From CAVUCE01 sp963739985 (GTDB lineage Bacteria > Bacteroidota > Ignavibacteria > Ignavibacteriales > Ignavibacteriaceae), in the NCBI GenBank assembly GCA_963739985.1, contig CAVUCE010000009.1:1-14524 (forward strand): a stretch of DNA of 14,524 nucleotides, given 5' to 3'. The notes beneath the pieces were generated by a model, which was not told the DNA's origin, did no database searches, and saw only the letters and a list, made by a program, of their open reading frames with translations. Position numbers and translations under genes: made by a program. The stretch's first letter is position 1. Each line of letters starts with the position of its first letter. Of the stretch, positions 1-6,828 are shown in pieces.

Positions 1-105
1 TCCATTTTTATCTGAGTCGTTTGGTGATGTTGGAGAGTCTTTAGAACAGCTAGATAAAGATAGTATTGCTGCAAATATAAGAGTGATCAAGGCAAAGCGT
101 TTCAT
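1..105 (-). CDS. Propeller lipoprotein paralog, N-terminal part only (cut by window edge)
   Basis: Only the first 35 codons lie in the window. The start ATG is at 105-103 and the frame stays open to base 1. The peptide starts MKRFALITLIFAAILSLSSC, a type II signal peptide with the lipobox LSSC (Cys20), followed by a Ser/Pro/Asn-rich linker. It closely matches the start of the next gene (178-1482), including the KNG at the beginning of the shared N-terminal domain, so it is very probably a third paralog of the same lipoprotein. Its body is unseen, so the presence of a propeller is inferred from the neighbours. The upstream sequence also matches the leader of the second copy, which supports tandem duplication. 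Confidence 0.8.
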   Translation of the reverse strand, partial: MKRFALITLIFAAILSLSSCSKDSPTSPNDSDKNG

Positions 106-169
106 ATGGATTCCATTATTTGTATTTTTAATACTTCCTTACTGATTAAAATGAAAAATTTAGGATAAA
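106..169 (-). repeat. Duplicated 5' leader, copy A
   Basis: The 64 bases directly upstream of the partial lipoprotein gene align without gaps, with about nine mismatches, to the bases upstream of the second copy (1483-1546). Both end in GAATCCATATG on the minus strand, with the start codon at the end. The duplication unit therefore included the leader, and any promoter or translation signal in it. The homology stops close to the 3' end of the next gene. Confidence 0.75.
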
Positions 170-177
170 ATTTAAAT

Positions 178-1482
178 TTATCTCCAAAGTGCAACTCCCA
201 AATGGAAACGACTATCACTTCCTAAACCAGAATAGTACAATCTATAATCATTCCCAGATTGAACTGAAAATGGATAACTAATTTTAGAGCACCAATTATT
301 TGCAACATCTGATAAATTAAAAACTGGATTTGATACTTCTTTAGTCCAATGAATACCATCAGTTGAATATGCCATGCCTACTTTATTTTGACTGCCATTG
401 CTATATGTCATTTTAAAGCCATTTTCCGTTTTTACAATTGTAGCATATCCAATACTACCATTTTCCCAATCTTCTGTTGGAGCTATAATGGGGTTGTTGT
501 CAAATCGTATCCAATTAACGCCGTCTGTGGATGTAGCCAAGCAAATATTGAATTTATAATCATTTTCAGGACTGGCTCCATAATACATATAATAAATATC
601 ATTTATTTTTATTACAGAATTTACCCCTAAGAAAAATTGAGAGCTAGTAGATTGTAAAATTGGAACAGTATATTTTTGCCAATGTATACCGTCTGATGAA
701 GTTGCTAACCCAATCTGTCTCATCCCGGAGTTCGGTTCTTTCGTCCCAATAAAATAAAGCTTATAAATTCCATTTTCCTTCAAAACGTATCCCATTTCTA
801 CAGAATTATCGTCCCACGTACCACCTTGTCCCGCAGTTAACACCGGTGAATTAGAAGCTAGATGCCACAATATACCATCATTAGATTCAGCGTAACTAAT
901 ATCAGATTTACCGTTGTAATATAGGTTCATAAACCACATTTTATATATGCCATTATCAAACATAACCTGGCTATGAGTAACTGCAAGAGTAAAATATGGT
1001 ATTTCTTGAACCGTAAATATTGGATTCATTTGATAATCAACCCAATCAGAAATAGAATTACCCCAATTAACAAAGATATAAATACTGCCGGTACCTTTTC
1101 CGGTTGGAGTTAAAGTTAAATTTACCCGGGTAACGATTCCATCATTTATTTGAATATCTGTTTCGCCGGAATAGACGACCGCGCTGTCAGCATTCATCGC
1201 ATTGACTTTTAGATGCCAAATACCAACTGGGATATCATTAAATTTAATGTCAGCGCTCGATGTAGATAACAAGTTTAAATTACCTTTTAAAGTATCGAAA
1301 TTCGCTCTGGATAAATAAGCAATGATATTACTAACATTCTGTGGTGCTGATGTTTTATCAAAAACTAAATTAACGCTTCCATTTTTATTTGAGTTGTTTG
1401 GTGATGATAGATAGTCTTTTGAACAGCTGGATAAAGATAGTATTGCTGCAAATACAAGAGCGATCAAGGCAAAGCGTCTCAT
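178..1482 (-). CDS. Exported lipoprotein: N-terminal beta domain plus five-bladed GH43/GH32-type beta-propeller
   Basis: This 434-residue protein has a lipoprotein signal peptide (residues 1-20, lipobox LSSC, Cys20), a Ser/Asn linker, a beta-rich domain at about 36-141, then a propeller at about 150-434. The propeller shows in five repeats of a Y-K/R-M/L-x-Y/F strand (near 180, 240, 298, 357 and 413). The first four are followed by (Y/A)xSxDGxxW at about 200-206, 262-268, 318-324 and 373-379; the fifth lacks it, as expected at ring closure. This layout is typical of the arabinanase/levansucrase/GH130 superfamily. I cannot identify a catalytic triad with certainty, so it may be a glycan-binding protein or a glycosidase. 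Ser at +2 after Cys20 is compatible with outer-membrane sorting. It sits between two paralogs, 72 bp from the left one and 112 bp from the right one. Confidence 0.85.
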   Translation of the reverse strand: MRRFALIALVFAAILSLSSCSKDYLSSPNNSNKNGSVNLVFDKTSAPQNVSNIIAYLSRANFDTLKGNLNLLSTSSADIKFNDIPVGIWHLKVNAMNADSAVVYSGETDIQINDGIVTRVNLTLTPTGKGTGSIYIFVNWGNSISDWVDYQMNPIFTVQEIPYFTLAVTHSQVMFDNGIYKMWFMNLYYNGKSDISYAESNDGILWHLASNSPVLTAGQGGTWDDNSVEMGYVLKENGIYKLYFIGTKEPNSGMRQIGLATSSDGIHWQKYTVPILQSTSSQFFLGVNSVIKINDIYYMYYGASPENDYKFNICLATSTDGVNWIRFDNNPIIAPTEDWENGSIGYATIVKTENGFKMTYSNGSQNKVGMAYSTDGIHWTKEVSNPVFNLSDVANNWCSKISYPFSVQSGNDYRLYYSGLGSDSRFHLGVALWR

Positions 1483-1546
1483 ATGGATTCTATTATTTAT
1501 TTTTTTAATGTTTCTTTACTCATTAAAATGAAATATTTAGGATGAA
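1483..1546 (-). repeat. Duplicated 5' leader, copy B
   Basis: This is the counterpart of 106-169, upstream of the complete lipoprotein gene that starts at 1482. The homology runs to about 1548 and ends just before the inverted repeat at 1552-1585. The leader of the third copy (upstream of 2905) does not match, so the first two genes form the more recent duplicate pair. Confidence 0.75.
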
Positions 1547-1551
1547 ATCTT

Positions 1552-1585
1552 ATCAATATTCTCCTAAACCTGAAGCAATATTGAT
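1552..1585. repeat. 9 bp perfect inverted repeat between two lipoprotein genes
   Basis: ATCAATATT (1552-1560) and AATATTGAT (1577-1585) are perfect inverted copies around a 16-base loop. The structure lies 9 bases past the stop codon of the gene ending at 1595. It could be a 3' hairpin protecting or ending that transcript, but the stem is AT-rich and no T-tract follows in the minus direction, so a classical terminator is doubtful. It also sits at the boundary of the duplicated leader. Confidence 0.4.
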
Positions 1586-1594
1586 TAAATTAAT

Positions 1595-2905
1595 TTATTT
1601 CAAACTAAGTGCTGTAGCTAAGCAGATAATGATATTTGAACCATTTACTGCTGAATAATAAAGTCTATACTCATTTCCAGATTTAACTAAAAATGGATAA
1701 TCTATTTGGTTTGGATTGTTCTTAGTATCTGAAATTGAAAAAATATATTTTGCCCTTTTAGTCCAGTTTTTCCCATCTCCGGAATAAGCTACTCCAAACT
1801 TACTTCTATCTGTATTTTGATATATCATAATAAACTGACCATTGTCGAAGATAACTGCAGGAAAAGAAATTCCGATACCTTCCCATGATTGGTCAGCAAT
1901 AAGGATTGGATTATTTTGATACTTATTCCACTTTATCCCATCGGAGGATGTAGCTAAATTAATAATCATTTTGTCATAATTATTTATATCATGACTTGTA
2001 TAATACATATAATAGGTATTGTTGACTTTCAGTACACTTTGAACCGTAACTTTGATGTTATTTACACTATCCCCAATTAATATTGGAGAATCGCTACGTT
2101 GCCAATTAATTCCGTCAGACGAGAAAGCAACACCAATCTGCCACTTGCCACCTTGAGATTGCCAGCCATTATAATACATCACATATTGATCGCCTTCTTT
2201 CAAAATAGCGCCAGGTCCAACGGTATAATCATCCCACGATCCGGTAACCCCACGAGTAAAAACAGGCTTATTAAATATATTTTGCCAAACTTTTCCATCT
2301 TGAGATTCAGCATACCAAATATTACTCATCCCAGCATTATAAGTTGAAAGGTACCACATTTTATAAATACCGTTATCGACTATTATTTTAGAAGTACTAA
2401 CACCATTAGGAAGGGTCGGATTCTGTGAAGGAGTAAAGATTGGGTTCATGATATAGTCAGTGAAATTACTTAATTCTTTACCCCAGTTCACCAAAATATA
2501 AATGCTGCCTTGGCCATTACCAGTTGGTATTAAAGTGAGATTAACTTGACTAACAACACCTTCATTTATTTGAACATCTGATTCACCGGAATAGACGACC
2601 GTGCTGTCAGCATTCATCGCGTCAACTTTAAGGTGCCATGTCCCAACCGGTATATCATTAATTTTTATGTCTGCACTTGATGTTGATAATAAGTTTAAGT
2701 CACCTTTTAAAGTATCATAATTTGCTCTGGTTAAATATGCAATTATATTAACGACATTTTGTGGTGCAGTCGTTTTATCAAAAGCTAACGATACACTACC
2801 ATTTTTGACCGTTTCCTGATTTGGAGATGTAGGTGAGTTTTTTGTACATCCTGACATAATAATAACTCCCCCTAATAACGCCAAAACTAAAAAACGATTT
2901 TTCAT
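1595..2905 (-). CDS. Exported lipoprotein: N-terminal beta domain plus five-bladed GH43/GH32-type beta-propeller (paralog)
   Basis: This 436-residue paralog of the gene at 178-1482 has signal peptide 1-20 with lipobox IMSGC, a linker, the shared beta domain at about 36-143, and a five-bladed propeller. Its repeats contain YKMWY, YVMYY, YYMYY, FIMIY and YRLYY, the first four followed by S-x-DG-x-x-W. By hand alignment the N-terminal domain differs from its neighbour at 21 of 108 residues, while the propeller is clearly more divergent. The signal peptide sequence is also different, unlike that of the two left copies. A good Shine-Dalgarno site (GGGAG, 5 nt from the ATG) supports the start, and this gene is likely the first of the array to be transcribed. 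Its role is probably surface glycan binding or hydrolysis; the substrate is unknown and no catalytic residues are assigned. Confidence 0.85.
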   Translation of the reverse strand: MKNRFLVLALLGGVIIMSGCTKNSPTSPNQETVKNGSVSLAFDKTTAPQNVVNIIAYLTRANYDTLKGDLNLLSTSSADIKINDIPVGTWHLKVDAMNADSTVVYSGESDVQINEGVVSQVNLTLIPTGNGQGSIYILVNWGKELSNFTDYIMNPIFTPSQNPTLPNGVSTSKIIVDNGIYKMWYLSTYNAGMSNIWYAESQDGKVWQNIFNKPVFTRGVTGSWDDYTVGPGAILKEGDQYVMYYNGWQSQGGKWQIGVAFSSDGINWQRSDSPILIGDSVNNIKVTVQSVLKVNNTYYMYYTSHDINNYDKMIINLATSSDGIKWNKYQNNPILIADQSWEGIGISFPAVIFDNGQFIMIYQNTDRSKFGVAYSGDGKNWTKRAKYIFSISDTKNNPNQIDYPFLVKSGNEYRLYYSAVNGSNIIICLATALSLK

Positions 2906-3193
2906 TTCTTCTCCCTTGATTATTATTTAATTGCAAATTATAAAAGGATGCGTTTAAAATCAATAGATGCAACGAGTTATCCGGCTTGGGATATGATTAT
3001 GGAGTGGTTGTTAATTTTTCCGGAAAATTACTTCCCCCCGGTAAAGTATAAAATTAAGCTAGAATGATAATTATTTTAATAATGAAGGATATAATAGTTT
3101 ATATTTTTGGCCAATAATGTTTGGTTGGAAATAATTTAAAACTTTTTGCCTGGCATTGTCCCGTAATAAAGAAGTATTGTGTTGTACCAATAA
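2906..3193. other. Intergenic region without a convincing gene
   Basis: This is the 288-base gap between the lipoprotein array and the transposase remnant. It presumably carries the array promoter, but I see no clear Bacteroidota-type TAnnTTTG box with a TTTG partner. It contains the palindrome TTTTCCGGAAAA (3016-3027) and a plus-strand reading frame of 39 codons (2948-3067) that resembles no protein I know and is probably chance. The stretch 2960-3060 looks slightly richer in G+C than its flanks and may be the residue of a lost gene. Confidence 0.5.
2911..2915 (-). promoter_or_regulatory. Ribosome binding site of the first array lipoprotein
   Basis: Read on the minus strand, GGGAG lies 5 nt upstream of the ATG at 2905-2903. 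It is one of the few strong Shine-Dalgarno matches in this window and fixes the start of the lipoprotein. The two left-hand copies lack an equally good site, so translation may differ between paralogs. Confidence 0.6.
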
Positions 3194-3479
3194 TCAATGA
3201 ATTCTATCAGCTAGAGCATCGCTCGTGGGTAACTTCATTTCCGATAATAATTCTTGAAATGCTTCGTAACTAAGTAATTGCCTTACATCTTCTAAATGTA
3301 GCGCTCCATCTATTAACATGTAGACTATTGTCATTACATAACCGCTGGCTAATATTCCATGATTACTTCCCGGTTTTCCAAACAACGCATCTATTTTTTT
3401 CTCTTAGTCGAAGTTTCATTACTATTTCTTCTACTAATGGAAAACCTATAGGATTACTTAATTTTTTCTTTTCTTCAAG
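3194..3479 (-). pseudogene. Transposase remnant (IS1380/IS4-like DDE superfamily, N-terminal region), frameshifted and truncated
   Basis: An open stretch of about 63-70 codons on the minus strand (3194-3403) reads IDALFGKPGSNHG, then a hydrophobic segment, then LEDVRQL, and ends in KLPTSDALADRIH and a TGA. The order of a GSN motif, a hydrophobic helix, LEDVR and LP-S-DAL matches my memory of the N-terminal region of IS1380-type DDE transposases, where DALGDWLRR normally follows and several hundred residues should remain; here they are gone. Upstream, a second frame (3479 to about 3403) reads LEEKKKLSNPIGFPLVEEIV and then MKLRLREKK. It joins smoothly to the first if one base is added or lost in the T7 run at 3394-3400. 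The same upstream frame continues to about 3599, interrupted by two TAA codons (3486-3488 and 3480-3482). The family assignment is tentative, and no terminal inverted repeats were found. Confidence 0.5.
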
Positions 3480-3536
3480 TTACTTTTATTGGTTTGAGTC
3501 TATGTAGCATAAGTACCTTGCTCCTGGTATTGAATT

Positions 3537-3553
3537 TTCACCTATTAGGTGAA
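3537..3553. repeat. Short perfect inverted repeat
   Basis: TTCACCT-ATT-AGGTGAA forms a 7 bp hairpin with a 3-base loop. It lies within the decayed sequence upstream of the transposase remnant. No T-tract follows directly on either strand, and its role is unknown. Confidence 0.35.
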
Positions 3554-3599
3554 TTTCTTTACTACAAAGATAATACCTATCTTTCAATATCCCTGAGGC

Positions 3600-3777
3600 T
3601 TTTTTTCTTTCCTATATCAGATTTAAGATAATAACACACCATCAAGCAATTCACTCTTTTAAAAGAGATATTTACATTAAAATTATTATCTTTTATCAAA
3701 ACAAGTGAATTAAGTTAAAATTATCTTAATTTTGTGAATAAACTAAATTTGATTTAGACGATCCAGGAAATAATATT
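3600..3777. other. Upstream region of the first FkbM gene
   Basis: This non-coding, very AT-rich stretch lies between the decayed insertion sequence and the gene starting at 3778. TAAATTTG at 3744-3751 fits the Bacteroidota -7 consensus TAnnTTTG, but no TTTG is found at the expected distance upstream, so the promoter call is weak. A good ribosome binding site lies at 3765-3768. Confidence 0.35.
3765..3768 (+). promoter_or_regulatory. Ribosome binding site of the FkbM-type gene at 3778
   Basis: AGGA lies 9 nt before the ATG at 3778-3780 (7 nt if the following AA is counted). This supports that start codon over later in-frame candidates. Confidence 0.5.
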
Positions 3778-4755
3778 ATGAGTCTGAATGGTATTATAAA
3801 AAAGGTTCTTAGTTTAAAAGAATTCCGTGAAGCTTCCCCTGTTTTGGTAGATATTGGAGCCTCAGAAGCTATACATAAATTGTGGAAGAAAATTTCTAAG
3901 TATTCTACCTGCATTGCTTTTGACGCTGATGATAGAGAAATAGGTTATATTGAGAAAATTTCAAGTGATTTTAAAAAGCTATATGTTTTTAATTGTATTG
4001 TCAGTGATAAAGATTCTCCTAAGATAAGCTTCTTCTTAACTAATTCCCCTTATTGTTCCAGCACTTTGGAACCAAACTTAAATGAATTAGAAAATTGGGC
4101 TTATTCCGATAAATTTAATGTTACTAAAAATATTGAAATTAAAGCAAAGACTTTATTTAGTTCATTGGAAGAATTAAATATTAATAGAATTGACTGGTTT
4201 AAAAGTGATTCTCAGGGCATCGATCTTAGATTATTTAATTCACTTCCTTTAGAAATAAATAAAAAAATAATAGTAGCTGAATTTGAGCCAGGTTTTATTA
4301 ATAGTTATAAAGGTGAAGATAAATTATCAGATCTAATCAAAGATTTTGAAAGTAAAGAATTTTGGTTATCAAATGCGAAGGTAAAGGGTTCTCAGAGGAT
4401 TACGAAGAATCAACTTGATAAATATTTTAATTCTGAAATAAGTAAAAAATTAGGTCAATTTTCTCACAAGACTAGTCCCGGTTGGGCAGAACTGATTTAT
4501 TTAAATAACTTTAATAAAAATAATTTTTCAATTAGAGAATATTTACTTGGTTGGATCTTTTCAACAATTCTTAATCAACACGGTTTCGCATTATTATTAA
4601 CCGAAAAATTATCAAGTGAGTATCAGGAAAATTATGCCAAATTAGTTGATGAAATGAAAAGTTATTCCATCAAAAGGATTAAAAAAAATATTTTAACCCT
4701 TAAATTTTTACCGTTCGTATTCATTAAAATCCGACAGTTAATTGGACTTCAATAA
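3778..4755 (+). CDS. FkbM-family SAM-dependent methyltransferase
   Basis: This 325-residue soluble protein has the Rossmann SAM-binding motif VDIGAS at residues 24-29, an acidic end of strand 2 (AFDADD, 47-52), and the FkbM-typical DWFKSDSQGIDLRL at 139-152, followed by an EFEPG strand at 168-172. FkbM enzymes O-methylate sugars and other hydroxyl-bearing substrates; here the polysaccharide context points to a sugar or glycan. The last 120 residues or so go beyond the usual FkbM core, with a Lys-rich, partly hydrophobic C-terminus that may contact the membrane. The gene stands alone on the plus strand after the insertion remnant and overlaps the convergent GT4 gene by 18 bp at its 3' end. Confidence 0.75.
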   Translation: MSLNGIIKKVLSLKEFREASPVLVDIGASEAIHKLWKKISKYSTCIAFDADDREIGYIEKISSDFKKLYVFNCIVSDKDSPKISFFLTNSPYCSSTLEPNLNELENWAYSDKFNVTKNIEIKAKTLFSSLEELNINRIDWFKSDSQGIDLRLFNSLPLEINKKIIVAEFEPGFINSYKGEDKLSDLIKDFESKEFWLSNAKVKGSQRITKNQLDKYFNSEISKKLGQFSHKTSPGWAELIYLNNFNKNNFSIREYLLGWIFSTILNQHGFALLLTEKLSSEYQENYAKLVDEMKSYSIKRIKKNILTLKFLPFVFIKIRQLIGLQ

Positions 4756-6006
4756 TTCTTGATAAAGATTTTTATACTGATTTGCTATATGTTTCTGAGA
4801 AAAGTTATCAATTACTTTTTTACGAGCATTAATACTAATTATTCTTTTGGAATCATTATTGAGATTAATGAACCAAATAATTCCGGACAGCAATTCTTTC
4901 GCTCCTATTTGAGAAGCTAAATATCCGTTTTCTTCATGGCCAATCATATCAGGCATACCGCCAATATTAAAAGATAAAACCGGAGTACCGCAAGCCAATG
5001 ATTCCATCACAGTGTTTGAAAGATTCTCCTGCAACGAAGGCGCTATAAAAAGATCCGCCGCTGAATAATAAAGCGCCATCATTTTATTATCTCCAACCCT
5101 GCCGAGTTTGTTGGTTTTGAAAGGAACATCATTTAATATCTCTTCATTTATTGATCCCAAAATAACTAGCTCAAGTTTTTCTACAAGATTAGGCTCAGCT
5201 TTGTATAATTCCGATAAGCTGTCTTTTAGATACTGAAATCCTTTTCTCTTTTCATTAACTGTAAAAGAGCTAAATAATATAATGATTTTATCTTGAGGAA
5301 TTTTTAACTGTTTTCTTACTTCGTTTTTAGGATAAGGCTGAAAAACTTCCGTATCAATTGGATTTGGTATAACATTAACATTATAATTGTGTAAAAGATA
5401 ACTTTGATTTGCTTCTTTCGCTAACCAGTTACTACAAGTTACTATAGTGAATTTTTTCCCTTGAAATAATTTCTCTTTGGATTTGAATGTTCTTTGAGAA
5501 AAATCTTTCTCACCTCTAATTCTTAACGAGGGACATTTTTTACAATATGTTAAATAATTATTACAATCCCCTGTATAATGACACCCTCCTGTAAATGCCC
5601 ACATATCATGAAAAGTCCAGACAATAGGTTTATTTAAATTAAATAAAGCTTCTAATGTTTTTAATGAAAAAAAGCCACCATTAATCCAATGTAAATTTAG
5701 TATATCGGAATTTTGTATGAGTGAATTATTAAAAATTTCAGTACCAATTATAGGAAAAGTAAACCGTCCGCGATTTTCAATTGTTAATAGTTTGATTAAT
5801 GCATAGTCAATTAATACTCTAGCATTAGTCTTTAAGCCTTCAATAAAATTTGAATTTATATCATAAACTAAATTGATCCTGCTTCTTTTTTGCTGGGCTA
5901 ATATTCGAGAATTGATACCTATTGAATTCAACGAGGTACTGATATTTAAACAAGCTCTTGCAGCTCCACCAATATTATCCGATGTGCTAATATGTAAGAC
6001 ATTCAT
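4738..6006 (-). CDS. GT4-family glycosyltransferase (GT-B fold)
   Basis: I chose the start at 6006-6004 (MNVLHISTSD) because it begins the GT-B N-terminal strand and leaves 10 bp after the upstream gene; an earlier in-frame start at 6033 would overlap that gene by 17 bp. The 422-residue protein has GGAARA at 13-18, HWINGG at about 106-111, a Cys-rich FHDMWAFTGGCHYTGDC stretch at about 132-148 (with further CKKC), PNPID at about 214-218, EKRKG at about 252-256, and the E-x7-E nucleotide-sugar motif (E327, E335) within ENLSNTVMES, followed by ACGTPV. The FHDMW/GGCHYTGDC pattern is typical of WcaC-like retaining glycosyltransferases in polysaccharide loci. It transfers a sugar from a nucleotide donor in the cytoplasm; donor and acceptor are unknown. 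It is the last gene of the minus-strand run. Confidence 0.9.
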   Translation of the reverse strand: MNVLHISTSDNIGGAARACLNISTSLNSIGINSRILAQQKRSRINLVYDINSNFIEGLKTNARVLIDYALIKLLTIENRGRFTFPIIGTEIFNNSLIQNSDILNLHWINGGFFSLKTLEALFNLNKPIVWTFHDMWAFTGGCHYTGDCNNYLTYCKKCPSLRIRGEKDFSQRTFKSKEKLFQGKKFTIVTCSNWLAKEANQSYLLHNYNVNVIPNPIDTEVFQPYPKNEVRKQLKIPQDKIIILFSSFTVNEKRKGFQYLKDSLSELYKAEPNLVEKLELVILGSINEEILNDVPFKTNKLGRVGDNKMMALYYSAADLFIAPSLQENLSNTVMESLACGTPVLSFNIGGMPDMIGHEENGYLASQIGAKELLSGIIWFINLNNDSKRIISINARKKVIDNFSQKHIANQYKNLYQELLKSN

Positions 6007-6016
6007 ATGATTCGGT

Positions 6017-6823
6017 TTAAATCCTATAAGCAAAAATGTTTAACTGTAAATCCATATTCGGAAATTCTTGATTCTTCCGATTTATGAAGGGACTTTTTCT
6101 GGGTTCTTCCGATTTAATGAAGTATCTGAAGTTATTGTTTTCTAAAACATTTATAATTTCTCCGAGATTTTGAGATTGTCCTATAAATGAATGGAACTCA
6201 ATAAAAATATTCTTGACTTTATATAAAACATCACTGCAATCTGGAATTACATTCGTTTCCGCCCCTTCAATATCAATTTTTAAAAATTCTACTTGTTTTT
6301 CATTTTTTAAAAAATCTTTTAATCGCACCGAATCTACTTCAATTCTATTTTCATAACCATATATTGAACCGGCATCTGAACCTATAGCGCTAAATTTAAC
6401 ACCATTATTGTCTACCCAAACTGCTTTAGAAATTATTTCCACATCGCTAATATTATTCTTTTTTAAATTATTGCTTAGTATTTCTGAAATATCCTTATCG
6501 GCTTCAAAAGCTTTAATATTTGCATTTGGATAAATAGACTTAAAAAATAATATACTTATTCCGATATTAGCACCGCAATCATAGATAATTGGAGATAACA
6601 AATCAGAATTAAAATCGTAATACTTTTTTACAAAGATTTCTTTAAACTGAAAGATAAACGAGAGGCAATCAGGTACAGTCACCTGATATTTTAAGAATTT
6701 GATTTCTTTTATATCGTTTCTTTTAGCATTACCGTATTTGAAAAGAAGTGTTATAAATTCTCTGTAATTTTTATTACGGATAAAAAGAGAAATATTTCCA
6801 AATTTGTTTTTAAGAATTTTCAT
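6017..6823 (-). CDS. FkbM-family SAM-dependent methyltransferase
   Basis: This 268-residue protein has a complete FkbM core: YDCGANIGIS (81-90, SAM-binding loop), AFEAD (105-109, end of strand 2), and LKIDIEGAE (181-189, FkbM motif IV), with a conserved EFHSF strand near 209-213. It probably O-methylates a sugar of the polysaccharide or its precursor. The gene starts 5 bp after the CgeB-like transferase and ends 10 bp before the GT4 start, so the three are almost certainly co-transcribed and translationally coupled. No strong Shine-Dalgarno site precedes the ATG. Of the three FkbM-type proteins in the window it has the most canonical motifs. Confidence 0.88.
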   Translation of the reverse strand: MKILKNKFGNISLFIRNKNYREFITLLFKYGNAKRNDIKEIKFLKYQVTVPDCLSFIFQFKEIFVKKYYDFNSDLLSPIIYDCGANIGISILFFKSIYPNANIKAFEADKDISEILSNNLKKNNISDVEIISKAVWVDNNGVKFSAIGSDAGSIYGYENRIEVDSVRLKDFLKNEKQVEFLKIDIEGAETNVIPDCSDVLYKVKNIFIEFHSFIGQSQNLGEIINVLENNNFRYFIKSEEPRKSPFINRKNQEFPNMDLQLNIFAYRI

Positions 6824-6828
6824 TTCAA

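Noticed and set aside
388..630. Plus-strand open frame of 80 codons inside the lipoprotein gene
   Set aside because: It runs antisense to a well-supported gene, lacks family features and is Ile/Tyr/Phe-rich as expected for an AT-rich shadow frame. The same applies to the antisense frames at 2099-2347, 6938-7162, 9586-9789 and 11031-11246.
178..2905. Reading the repeated SxDGxxW motifs as BNR/sialidase Asp-box repeats
   Set aside because: Asp-boxes read SxDxGxTW. Here the order is S-x-DG-x-x-W with a preceding YxMYY strand, which fits the five-bladed GH43/GH32/GH130-like repeat better.
3016..3027. Palindrome TTTTCCGGAAAA as an operator
   Set aside because: It is a single short palindrome with no second copy or clear promoter nearby, so no regulator can be assigned.
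3570..3615. T-rich stretch after CCCTGAGGC as an intrinsic terminator
   Set aside because: The T-run is good, but only a 3 bp stem can be formed before it, too little for a terminator.
3744..3751. TAAATTTG as a Bacteroidota -7 promoter box for the FkbM gene at 3778
   Set aside because: The box fits TAnnTTTG, but no TTTG lies about 19-21 bases upstream; the only nearby TTTG (3731-3734) is 9 bases away. In AT-rich DNA the match alone is weak, so it is mentioned only as a candidate in the upstream region.
3726..3914. Minus-strand frame of 62 codons opposite the start of the FkbM gene
   Set aside because: It overlaps the FkbM coding start and shows no domain or ribosome binding site, so it is treated as a shadow.
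6007..6033. Upstream start at 6033 for the GT4 gene
   Set aside because: It would add nine residues unlike the family and overlap the preceding gene by 17 bp. The ATG at 6006 begins the expected first beta strand.
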